64,000 nt of DNA from the NCBI GenBank assembly GCA_033297075.1, contig MU858195.1:31370-95369 (forward strand). Reading direction: 5' to 3'. Positions 19,418 through 28,743 of this stretch are shown piece after piece; position 1 is the first letter of the stretch, and every line of letters begins with the position of its first letter. Source of the stretch: Rhypophila decipiens. Lineage: Eukaryota > Ascomycota > Sordariomycetes > Sordariales > Naviculisporaceae. The notes beneath the pieces were generated by a model that did not search any database, was not told the origin of the DNA, and worked only from the letters and a program-made list of their open reading frames with translations. The translations under genes were made by a program, and so were the position numbers.

Positions 19418-21645
19418 TCAAACGTCCTCCTGTCCACCCTGCCCATAGTCCGTGACGTCCCCATAATACTCTGCGCCAGCCAGAGGTGGGTAATTCTGTG
19501 GCATCGTGTGCGGTGTAGGAAAAGGAACACTGTTGGGCCCCGCCCAATTGTTAGGGTGGTGTGCTTGGTGATGGGATGGCGGCGGCGGCGTAAACATGTA
19601 GTTAAAGGCATAAAAGCTGGTGGATTGGTCGTCCGCGGCCGTAATGCCCGCAAAGCTCGCCATATTGCCCGCAGGAACCTCCGCAATACGTGGCATGTGA
19701 GTAAACTGCAGCGGCGGTTGTTGGCTATGCTGTCGCGCCAAGGGGATTCCCATGCCGTGGTACAGAGGGCTCAACGTATAAGTGGTGTTAGTCGCCGCTC
19801 GCGCTCTAATGGGGCTCTCGGTGGTAATTGAGGTGGCAGCTGTGGCGGCCGACAGCTGGTGTGATGCCGTCGTTGCCGGGTCAGACAGCTGCGCTGAAGA
19901 TCCCAACGAGGGTCGATTTTTGCTTTCACTGGACGACGTCTCCGTCAATGCGGCACCGCGGATGTTGATATGAGCCCGCAATGCTTGTCTCGCTACACTT
20001 GCTATGGGTCCACGGATTGCCTCAAATACCTCGGGGTCAATCTCCTTCTGACTCACCTTGTGCTCCATCATGCTAACGAACAGTTTGGCAAAGCTCTCCT
20101 CGCCATATGTCGACGATTGTTTTGATTGATGAGGCACAGTCAGGTCGTTCCCTGGGCGAGAGATGTCAGCAAAACGTCCAGAAGAACAACCTTGACCGAC
20201 TTACACGGATTCTCTGGCCTCTCCACCCCAGCCTCGGGAAACAACACATCCCAAATCTCATACCACTTCTCGACCCGATGGGCCTCTTGGTTCTTCTTTC
20301 TACTTTGCTTGTCCAAAATCGCCCATTGAAACTCGTCAATGCCCTCCTTGTCAGATACATCGCCCCGTTCACAAGACACGGCCTTTTTGCGATGCTCCGC
20401 CAACTTGGCCAGACAAGCCGCACGCTCCTTGAGGCTGCCCGGAAAGATCTCATAACACCGGTCGCATTGAACCGGCGAATGTACCCGTTTCAAGTGTTCC
20501 CTATCAACCGATTAGGGTCAGCTGCACTGCACATGGCTATTTTCTCGAAGCGGGGTCTCCTCACTTTAGCCGCTGGATGGACTTATAACCAGGCCCGATA
20601 CACCCTCGATACTTGTGCTTCTTAGTCCCCGCAGAGTTCCCAGGCTGGATACCGTACTTGACAGGATCGCGCTTGTGAAATGGACATGCTAAAGTGGGCG
20701 CTGAGTCAATTCCATCTGGCGGACTCTGGCCAAGATCGCCGTCTCTGTCGTCGTCCTCGTCGCCCTCGTCCCCATCGCCGCCATTTGGAGCCCCACGGCC
20801 GCCTCCATCGGAACTTGACCGCCTGCGGCGTTTTCGCGAGTTGTTGCCGTCCTGCCCTCTCGGCAGATCTGCGCTCGATGGCTTGCCAGTGTGAGAGCTG
20901 TCTGCGCTTCCGTGGGCCGTTGTGCACTGCCACGACTCGACCTTGCTCTTGAGCGCGAGTTGAAAGTCGTGATGCAGGACCGGAACCAGGAATGCCGCAA
21001 GCGAAAGGTCGCCGTCGACTGCATCAATAATGAGCGATTCGAGGTTTCCGTTCTGCCCGCTCCATTCGTTGTCGTCGTCATTGTCGGTATCACTTTCACC
21101 AGCTGTTTCGTCCTCACTGTCGCTCATGTCGGTTTCGAGCTGCTCCGAGTTAACCGCCTCGTTATCGGAATTGTCTCCGACGGACATGGTGTTTCTCAAA
21201 GAGCTTGGTCGGCTAGGTGACCTGGCAGCCATGTCCCTGACTGATCGTGCGAACCTGCTAACAGGCGTTGAGGGCCGTCGCAACGGCACCATGTGATTTC
21301 TGAACGGATTGGTCAGAACAGAGGAAGAGTATAGGCGCCCAGACAAGCAAAGTACAGAGCTTCGTGGGAAAGCATGTAGTCCATCCTGATGCTGCTCTCA
21401 CCATTAATGAATACTTACTCATCGTCACCGTTCCACTTACCGCCCCTTCCAAAACGGTCTGCCACCTGCTCGTCGTCATTTGGCAGTCCTGCACAACCAG
21501 CGGCAGACCTCGCAGCTTGAGAGGTGGCCCAGCTGCTAGTCGAAGCAGCATAGTACTGCGAGCTCTCGGAGGGTGTGGCAGGACTGGGCGATCGCGAAGT
21601 GGCCGAAGTGGCACTGCTGTTGGTAGTTGCCGTCGTCGTCGTCAT
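19418..21645 (-). CDS. C2H2-like zinc-finger protein, four exons
   Basis: Exons 21645-21419, 21299-20565, 20500-20205 and 20151-19418 join in phase (donors GTAAGT, GTGAGG, GTAAGT; acceptors TTCAG, GATAG, CCCAG), giving 663 residues. The start is Thr/Ser-rich. The second exon has long acidic runs (DNDDDNEW, GDGDEGDEDDDRDGD) and a basic KRRRR patch likely to act as a nuclear signal. It ends in LACPFHKRDPVKYG ... RGCIGPGYKSIQRLK. Exon 3 continues EHLKRVHSPVQCDRCYEIF, then AEHRKKAVSC. This Cys/His spacing (CPF...C...RLKEHLxRxH...CxRCxxxF...H...C) is the widespread fungal C2H2-type domain found in putative transcription factors. The C-terminal exon is Pro/His/Gln-rich (TPPPPSHHQAHHPNN) and looks like a disordered activation region. 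Targets are unknown. Confidence 0.8.
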
Positions 21646-22898
21646 GACCCAGTTGTCGTGCTGGCCACTGCTGACGGGCTCTGGCTTGACGAAACGCCGC
21701 AGGTCCTGGTATGAAGGACGAGGCGACTAGTGCTGCCACGGAGTAAGGATTTGACCCTCGTCCTCTAGTACTGCTGCCGGGCTGGATTGAGTCATGATGG
21801 AATGAAGCCCCGCCATGTCAGCGCAGGCGTGGAATTTGTGGGTGGACGTTTGTTGGCCGAGAAAAGTGTCTGCTTCCGAATCAAATATGGCAGGGCGATC
21901 GCCCTTTTGACAGCGTTGCTCTCTTGTGCATACGTCTGTTAGGGCTGATCGAGGGGGACAGGCCGTGGGCAATCGCATCCGAGACGAAGATGCACAAGGT
22001 ATCTCGGAGCCTGCCCAAGGAAATTGCGGTCGGAGGTGGGTCAACATGCCGACCAAGTTGCGAGCCGTCACAACTGCGATGGAAAGTTTGCGCGATTCTC
22101 ATTGGATTGCTGGACATGTTCTGGCTGCGACGGCGCTTTTGTCACAGGCTTCATGGCGACGAGATTGGCCAAGGACAACCTCCCCGCCGGTCCTGCGTCG
22201 TCAATTGGTTGCATTATGCAGGTTCGTTGCTGCAGGGCGCGACAGGACGACCCAAAGAAGCAACAGAGACGGACGGTCGAGGTTCCGTTGGGGCCGAAAT
22301 TAGACGAGGAAAGATGGACGCAACTTCGAGAGAGTAAAATCGTGCAGCGTAATAGTCGACATTGTCGGCCGATTCCTGAGACGGTCATGTGTGGTTGTGG
22401 AATGCACGTGGTGGGAAAACACGAGACAAGTTCAAGAGAGGCAGAGTCTACTTCCAGTTGATCTAAAACTTCGGGAAGCAAAATATGACTTTGGCTTTTT
22501 TTCGGGAGTCGGTCCACCCGCACCGTTAGTGAAGCACGGCATGGCGTTAGAAGACAGAAGGAACCCCTGCAGTTGCTGTGCAATGTGAACTGAAGAGATT
22601 GGGAAGTCACGATGATCACCAATATTCGCCAAAACAGGAAGTACTAAACGGCAAAACTCAGCAAGGAAGCAAAACGACTGAGGTTAAGTCGTTGTACAAC
22701 GGGAGACAAAGAGGCATCATAGATAATTCACGGCTGAATTGTGTCTCTCCTTTGGCTAGAGCTAAGAAAACCCAAGATAACAGGAGATTCCATGCCAGAC
22801 TCCATCATCCTAGGGATTCATTCATCACCCTTCTCCCCTTTTTTTTGCTCCAGCCCGAGACCATCTCCATGTATAGCTGGAGAACCAAGACATGCTGG
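21646..22898. other. Intergenic
   Basis: Open frames on both strands (for example 22068-22622 minus, 184 codons) lack domains, conserved-looking blocks or signal peptides and overlap one another. This is probably a shared upstream region of the zinc-finger gene plus 3' flank of the next gene. Confidence 0.5.
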
Positions 22899-23544
22899 CT
22901 AACGGCCACTGACGGATTGTGACCGAAGCATGGGCCTATGGGCCTCATTCGTGCACTTCGTGTTGATCGTTTCGACATCGACGGCAATGTCGGCACAGTC
23001 TCCCTCCCAAAAGTTGGGAGTCTATTGAACACTCAGTCAGCTTCTTTGGTCCATTGCCAACGGAAGAAGTTTAGTAGACTCACAAGGTTCTTGAGCCAAA
23101 TGGTACACACTCCCTTACAGATGAGCAGGTTGTGCGAGTTGGGCCCGACAGAGCACTTTCCCATTTCCTTCAGCTCCTTCACCGCCTCCGCGCATTGGCT
23201 CTCATTAACCTGATTGTCCTCATTCGTCTCGCAATCGATCTAGATTCAAAAACTTTCAGTCTTTAGCACTATTAGGGCGATGACTCGGGAACGCTTTGCA
23301 TGAGTCGACGTACCTTTCCGTCAGCAACTCTCTTGAAGATGACGTGGTCGACCTGGTCGGTATTGGCCGTGGAGATGCCGGCATTGCTGGGCAAAGCGGT
23401 GGCCCAACATGTCTAAATGTCAGTGTCGTAGGTCAAAAACATCTGCCAGGGTCGAGTCAGGACTCATGAGAGACGTACAGATTGCAGGAGGACCATGGCC
23501 AAAAAGGCTACGGCCAAAGAGAGAGTGGCGAAGAAAGACTTCAT
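22899..23544 (-). CDS. Small secreted cysteine-rich protein, four exons
   Basis: Assembled by splice sites: exons 23544-23479, 23412-23314, 23239-23084 and 23021-22899, all phase 0 (donors GTACGT, GTACGT, GTGAGT; acceptors TTTAG, TCTAG, AATAG). The exon sums give exactly 148 codons including TAG, so the product has 147 residues. A signal peptide is clear: MKSFFATLSLAVAFLAMVLL. The mature protein has eight cysteines after about residue 22: TCWATALP, KIDCETNEDN, ESQCAEAVK, GKCSVGP, LICKGVCTIW, GDCADIAVD and NTKCTNEAH. The length, cysteine number and secretion fit the small secreted protein or effector-candidate class. No family is recognised. Each exon is too short to be noticed as an ORF, which makes the gene easy to miss. 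Confidence 0.8.
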
Positions 23545-25514
23545 TGTGATGTCGAAGTGCCTAGGATTGATCACGTTGAGCTGAGCAAGGAATCTGCAAG
23601 GGGAGTCGTGGTCGAGAGTGGTGAAGGTGGTCGAGAGTGTTGAAGGTGGTGGAGGAAGGTGTTCAAGTTGGGAAACAGATGGGGAAGGGGGAGAGTATTT
23701 ATAGCAGTAACGGCCCTTGGACAGGTCCAGGCGTCTGAAGTTTGGCGCACTGAAACGAATATCAGACCGCAGCGACTGATCATGCCCCTCAGTGGCGGTC
23801 AGAAAATGATGGACGACGCGATAAGGGTGGTTGGGATGACGGCGCAACCAGGGCGGGTTCTAGTATAATCATCGGGGTTGAACGCGGGGCCGGCCGGGCT
23901 TATCGTCAACGATTCATCAGGTGACCCAAAGTTCAGATCATCATCTCCCACAAACATCGTCATCCTACCCCTATTCCTGACTATCTGGTCTGCCAGAACT
24001 TCCTGGCAGCTGCCAGCACGGCCGAAACAAGTGCCGTTGTCTCGTCTCATCTCTTGGTCCCAGATCTCGCAGTCCACACAGCCACAAACTGCCAGTCAGG
24101 TGGGCACAAGTTATCAGACGGCCCTGTTGAAGCCCGGTCGCCCCCGTGTCAACTTCCTTGATGCCGGTTCGGTGAGACGATCAGCCGGCAGGATGTGATT
24201 TCCGTTCCATCACCCTGCCAGCATCGGTCACGGCTTTCATTCCCGTTCGAGCCACTCTAACAGCTGTAATTGGGTTGTAACTTTTGCTTTTATCTTCCCC
24301 AGGCGAGTCGAAGGGACTCGTGGTTTTTGTCCAGTGGACTAGTGTGAACTCTGAACCCGAAATCTGTTTACAATTCAGGGGCGGCCCTGCATAGGGCACG
24401 CTCTTCGTCTGACTTCGATCACTCGTTTGCTGGTTTTGATTGCCCCTGGATACACCATTACATTGAGTCCTCGGAGATAGAGCAAGGGCTACTAAGAGAT
24501 GAATTTGGATGCAGATCTTTCAAGTGAAACTCCCATCTAAAGTAGGCCAGTAATAGGCCCCGTCAGCTCTGGCCACACCATGAACTTTGACATGAATGGG
24601 GGATTGTTCTTAATACCATGTCTAACTATACTCTCAGGTCCACATGTCTAGTAGGCAGATGCAACACGTCATGAGGCCCATGAAAATGGGCTTGGAAGTC
24701 GAAATTTTCGAGGTGAGTATCTTACTCGATCTCATGTTTTTGTTCCCGTCATGGCACGGCTCCCAGAAAGGAGAGCAGGAATCTGTCTAAGAAGCTACCT
24801 AAGTTGCATTTCCGATCAATTGCAGGTCCTGGGACGCGAAGTCTGGATGCCAAGGAATAGAGGCCCGAGGATAAGAAGGAAGAAGGTGAGTATTAAGTCA
24901 CAGATCGACTGCTTGACTTTACGATAAACAATTCACACAGGTCTAGGCTTTTTGGCATTCCTCATGGAAACGGCTGCGACTAGAATTCCTATCCGGGAAA
25001 CCCATATTATCGAAGAAGGCGGCTTTCCTAGAATCCAGAGTACACACCAGAGAATTTGTGTCTGTGGAATAGCAGCAGAATAGGCAGCTGTTCCGTCATC
25101 AGCCTGTCTATACGAGCATTTTACAATCATGCAAGGTACAGATTTCCTTGCCCCTTGGTGGAAGGTACCTTTCATCCATCATCAACTCCAATTGGTACCT
25201 TCAGGAATATGCCGAGATGAGGAAACTTCCCCGAAATTAAAATCAGCCAAATCACAAGGTCCAGGTAACACAACCGGGTGGGAGAGGGGTCGTCGGCACA
25301 GATGCTGGCAGTGATCTCTTTTACCGGCATCTAAATGATGGATATCGGTTTCATGCCTTGACTTTCGTTACACAGGATTATTGGTAGTTATATACAAGAC
25401 TCATGTCCAGAAGGGAATTATCAAGGCGAGAGCTGTTCGCAAGGTCTGAGTTTGTCCAGAAAACCGGAAACAAGAGCCTTATTATAGAAACGACAACAAA
25501 TTACATCAACCAAG
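23545..25514. other. Gene-poor stretch
   Basis: Almost 2 kb without a confident gene. A minus-strand 92-codon frame (23799-24077) and others lack features. The stretch holds a chain of good splice signals at 24644-24946, listed separately. Confidence 0.45.
24644..24946 (+). other. Possible spliced mini-gene, 44 codons
   Basis: ATG 24644 opens a 23-codon exon (24644-24712) ending at GAG|GTGAGT. An acceptor TTGCAG leads to a 20-codon exon (24826-24885) ending AAG|GTGAGT, and ACACAG leads to GTC TAG. All joins are phase 0. The product would be 44 residues and basic at the end (RNRGPRIRRKK). Two strong donor-acceptor pairs in series suggest a transcribed, spliced unit, either a non-coding RNA or a small peptide gene. 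There is no homology to call on. Confidence 0.3.
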
Positions 25515-26429
25515 ATGCATTCGAACATCATCCGTCCGGCCATCACTGCTGCCCTTCTGATACCCCTTTCCGAGTCAATCGAGCACTACAGCAAACCAAG
25601 TCAGACCAGCCCTCGTTGCGACAGAGAGGTAATCAAAATCGCAACATCTCGCTACCTCATCGCCCAATCCACCGGCCAACTCGGCTGGCTGTCTTCTTTC
25701 CTGTCCTCGGGTCCACCATCCAACAACATCACAACAATTTACACCGAAAATCTCATCAACCAATCCATAACGTCCCCGAACAATACCCTATCCACTCCCC
25801 TGAAAATTGATTACTCCCGCACAGCCATCGACACAATCCAATGCGCCTCCTACACCGAAATCCTTTCCATCTCACCTTCCTCACCCTACCAAATCGCCAC
25901 ACAGCTCTTCCTCAACCCCTCAACCCACAAAATCACCCGCCTAAACAGCATAGTCACCACAACAGGCGACCTCTACTTCAACGCCTCCCACGCACTACAT
26001 TACGCCCTCCAAGAGAGTCCCTGGACCCCTTTACCGCCCCACCTCATAACACGGCGAGAAACCCTCCTAGCAGCAGCAAATTCCTACTTTGACATATTCC
26101 TCAACAAATCCATCCATGTCCCGTTCGGATCCCCATGCACAAGGGTAGTAGGCGGGTATCTGGATTCAGTCAATGGCGACTGTAACACGGATATTCCAGA
26201 TGTTACGGTGGGGACGGTAAACAGGACATATGTCGTCGACGAAGAGCTCGGCATTGTGGATGTGATTGCACATTTTGGGATCTTGGGGCCGGATAGTCAC
26301 CAGTTTCGGATTGAAAAGGGGGAGATCAAGGAGATTCATAGCATGACGGTTTGTCGGCTTGATGAAGGGTTGGGGTCTAATTGTGGTGCGCCGATGCCAA
26401 CTGCGCTGGGGGAGGATGGTGGGTGGTGA
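25515..26429 (+). CDS. Secreted DUF8021-type protein
   Basis: Single exon, 304 residues. The N-terminus (MHSNIIRPAITAALLIPLSE) is hydrophobic and likely to be a signal peptide. The body follows the DUF8021 pattern as I know it: an early Cys (SPRCDREV), TSRYLIAQSTGQLG, YTENLINQS, LKIDYSRTAIDTIQCASYTE, SPYQIATQLFLNP, TTGDLYFNAS, a Y-x-DIF block (ANSYFDIFL), FGSPCTRVVGGYLD, CNTDIPDVTVGTVNRTYVVD, LGIVDVIAHFG and QFRIEKGEIKEIHSMTVC. The family is secreted and uncharacterised, and probably of NTF2-like fold. N-glycosylation sites are common (NNT, NAS, NKS, NRT). There are no introns. The function is unknown. Confidence 0.75.
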   Translation: MHSNIIRPAITAALLIPLSESIEHYSKPSQTSPRCDREVIKIATSRYLIAQSTGQLGWLSSFLSSGPPSNNITTIYTENLINQSITSPNNTLSTPLKIDYSRTAIDTIQCASYTEILSISPSSPYQIATQLFLNPSTHKITRLNSIVTTTGDLYFNASHALHYALQESPWTPLPPHLITRRETLLAAANSYFDIFLNKSIHVPFGSPCTRVVGGYLDSVNGDCNTDIPDVTVGTVNRTYVVDEELGIVDVIAHFGILGPDSHQFRIEKGEIKEIHSMTVCRLDEGLGSNCGAPMPTALGEDGGW

Positions 26430-26513
26430 TCGTGCTGTGATGAATATGTCGGCTCGTCGATATTTAGGATGTGGTAGCGATGACTGCGTTCATTTAGTAA
26501 TTCGCCGGCGGCA

Positions 26514-26617
26514 TACTCGTCGGTTGGCCCCCACTGCGTTTTCTGAACCGACTCTCGGCTTCGCTAGAGAAGCCGAGAGTCGGTTCCCCAAGCCCGCCTT
26601 GGCTCAACCGACGTGTA
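26514..26617. mobile_element. Tiny MITE-like element with perfect 18-bp hairpin
   Basis: The ends TAC(T/A)CGTCGGTTG are inverted repeats bordered by TA at 26514-26515 and 26616-26617. Inside, GAACCGACTCTCGGCTTC (26545-26562) and its exact reverse complement (26569-26586) flank a 6-nt loop, GCTAGA. At 104 bp it cannot code, so it must be non-autonomous. It lies just after the DUF8021-type gene. Confidence 0.75.
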
Positions 26618-26716
26618 TAACATAACTGCTTGTGTCAAATTGCCGTCAAAATGGGAAAGACAAAAAGATGTATCAAAATCATTTCATATCCCCGATCAAG
26701 CAAAAGAAAAGTCGTT

Positions 26717-26829
26717 TGCGGTTTATGTGGATCGAACACATGACCTTCAGATATAATTGTTCACGATCTGAAATCGGGACAACCGAAGTGGACTTCAGTC
26801 TGACGCTCTCCCAACTGAGCTAAACCCGC
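26717..26829 (-). tRNA. tRNA-Phe (GAA), intron-containing
   Basis: The minus strand reads GCGGGTTTAGCTCAGTTGGG, anticodon arm AGACTGAAG, then an intron of about 40 nt and the 3' half TCTGAAGGTCATGTGTTCGA. The loop CTGAAGA with anticodon GAA fits Phe. The intron contains TTTCAG, which can pair with the anticodon CTGAA, a known feature of eukaryotic tRNA-Phe precursors. The acceptor stem has one mismatch (G5 against A68); the other six pairs are sound. Confidence 0.9.
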
Positions 26830-27210
26830 TGCTTGGTGGATTGGATGGTCTTGTGGGAGGGGATTGTGGCTTTTGTGGTGAGTGCGGGAAGTGGAGATGT
26901 GTGGGTTCGGTGTTTTTCGTTTGACGATTCAGGGGTGTGTTATTTTACTGTTTTAGTTGCCACGGAGATGGCTTGGCGATGAGTATTCTTGGAGAATGGC
27001 AACAGCCTAGCCTACTCGCAACATGACCTAAATCCGCAGCTTATTATAAAATAGCAATGTTCAATGGATAAAACGTATTGTCTTTTATCCTAGTTCATCT
27101 TAAACTTCTCTTGCTCCCCTACTACCAGCAAAGACGCAACACAGCCCTCATTGTCCAATCACCGCATACCGTCCATACCGTCCTTCCATTGACCTGAAAG
27201 CCCCAGTTCT
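26830..27210. other. Intergenic
   Basis: T/G-rich sequence between tRNA-Phe and the next secreted protein. Nothing is recognised. Confidence 0.5.
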
Positions 27211-27588
27211 TCACTCCCCGGCATACAGCGAGCACCTCATACTCTTATACCCACCCCCGGGGTTAGCAGTACAGTAGCTCCCGACTTTGTATTTCTTAAA
27301 GACATCGATCGAGCCAGTACATCCCGCCCCAGCATAAAAGTGACACTGGCAACCCCAGACCTGAAAGTTGCACTCGGCAATTCCGATGCTCTGCTGCCCG
27401 GTCCAGTTGTAGTCGTAGCAGTTTCCGTTCACAAAGGGGAAGACGGAGGTCTGGTAGTTTTGGCAGTTGGTGTCAGAGTAGTAGTTGACTTTGATGTTGT
27501 TTGCGAATTGAGCGTTGGTGGCGGTTGGGAGGAGTGTAATGAGCAAGCCAACGGGAATAGCGACGAGGGTGGAGGGTGAGAGATGCAT
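27211..27588 (-). CDS. Small secreted cysteine-rich protein
   Basis: Single exon, 125 residues. A signal peptide covers about residues 1-26 (VAIPVGLLITLLPTATNA), with cleavage before QFANN. The mature part has eight cysteines in the order YYSDTNCQNY, NGNCYDYNW, AECNFQ, GCQCHFYAGAGC, GSYCTANPGGG and MRCSLYAGE, with many aromatic residues. Similar short secreted proteins (starting with N-x-Y-Y-x-D-x-x-C and containing CYxYxW) are common in ascomycetes, from general knowledge. The function is unknown; it is a candidate effector or antimicrobial protein. The start is chosen at the only ATG that keeps the whole signal peptide. Confidence 0.8.
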   Translation of the reverse strand: MHLSPSTLVAIPVGLLITLLPTATNAQFANNIKVNYYSDTNCQNYQTSVFPFVNGNCYDYNWTGQQSIGIAECNFQVWGCQCHFYAGAGCTGSIDVFKKYKVGSYCTANPGGGYKSMRCSLYAGE

Positions 27589-28743
27589 GATGATCTTTTT
27601 TGACGACTTGTTTTGGCTGGTCTGGGCTATGATGGCCGAATTGGAAATTTGACCGGCGCTTCGGGACGAGTGTAATCAGGAGAAGAGATGCAGTGATGGG
27701 CTGAGGCACAATCGATGTCTTGTACACTTGGTTTGTCAAAATACATCTTGGGCAGAGGGGAACAGACCTTGATTAAATACAGGAGACACATGGAGCGAGC
27801 GTACAGGGGCTTTGCCAGACGAGTCGGTGGACTCGGTGGGTTTTCCAGATTCTGGTAACGAACCGACACGGTGAGTGCAAAAGGGAAGTAGCGGTCCTAC
27901 TCTGGACCAAGGTGGGAGTGAAGGCGACTAGTAATGCACAGGTGCTGACGATGCTTGGTAATTATACGCGGTTGCATACGACACCTGCTTTGTAGCCTCG
28001 TAATAGACTGCAGTGTGCATGAAGCCCTCCGTGAAACCTTGTATTGGACCACGGATCACTTTCTCATGTTGACTTTGAAACTCTTGTTACATCGTATAAT
28101 TTGAGCTTAGATCTTGTTATCCTCGGCTTATCAGGATGGGTTGGGACTACCTGACAGTCGTATCTCCTAATCCCACGTCATTACATTTGGTTAATCTATG
28201 GACTCGTAACTTGTCCCGAGCCATTGAGATTGGTTTAACGTTCAAGGTCAACGAATATCGACAACATTAATATCGAACTCGAGGCTAGAAGCCTTAGCGT
28301 CTTAGAGGTCATCTCTGTCCTAATAGAAACTAATTATCGGGATATAGACGAAATATGCTATAAATATTAAGTAGTTTAGGTAACGTTATTTGTAGTTGAT
28401 ATTGAATTTGTTAAGAACCTAATAATAAATGCACTTTCTTCTGTTAAACGCAAGTAACTGATTTTTGTGGTTATCCATTGACTCCATTAAGTCATTAGCT
28501 AACGTTATCAGAAAGTGACTATAAATAGATTCCAAAGTTCACGGCTAAGCCGTATCGAGCCTTAGCGTTATATGAAGTGAAAAGGAGGCCTTACTAAGAG
28601 GGATGGGCATGATTGGGCGGTTTCCTTTGGGTGAGAGTTCGGTGCCTAACAGTTGCCAAGTGATGCCAAACCTTTGCGGTTTTATCACAGACCTTTTTCA
28701 CCCTTGCTTCACCAGTCCGTGGAAGACCATCCAAGCCTTTGCT
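27589..28743. other. Intergenic with AT-rich segment
   Basis: No gene. From about 28200 to 28560 the composition turns strongly AT-rich and TA-rich with recurring TAACGTTA-like words, which may be the remains of a repeat mutated by RIP. Such relics are usual next to HET genes. Confidence 0.5.

Noticed and set aside
22068..22622. 184-codon minus-strand frame
   Set aside because: No start context, domain or conserved-looking block, and overlapping plus-strand frames of similar length; chance ORF.
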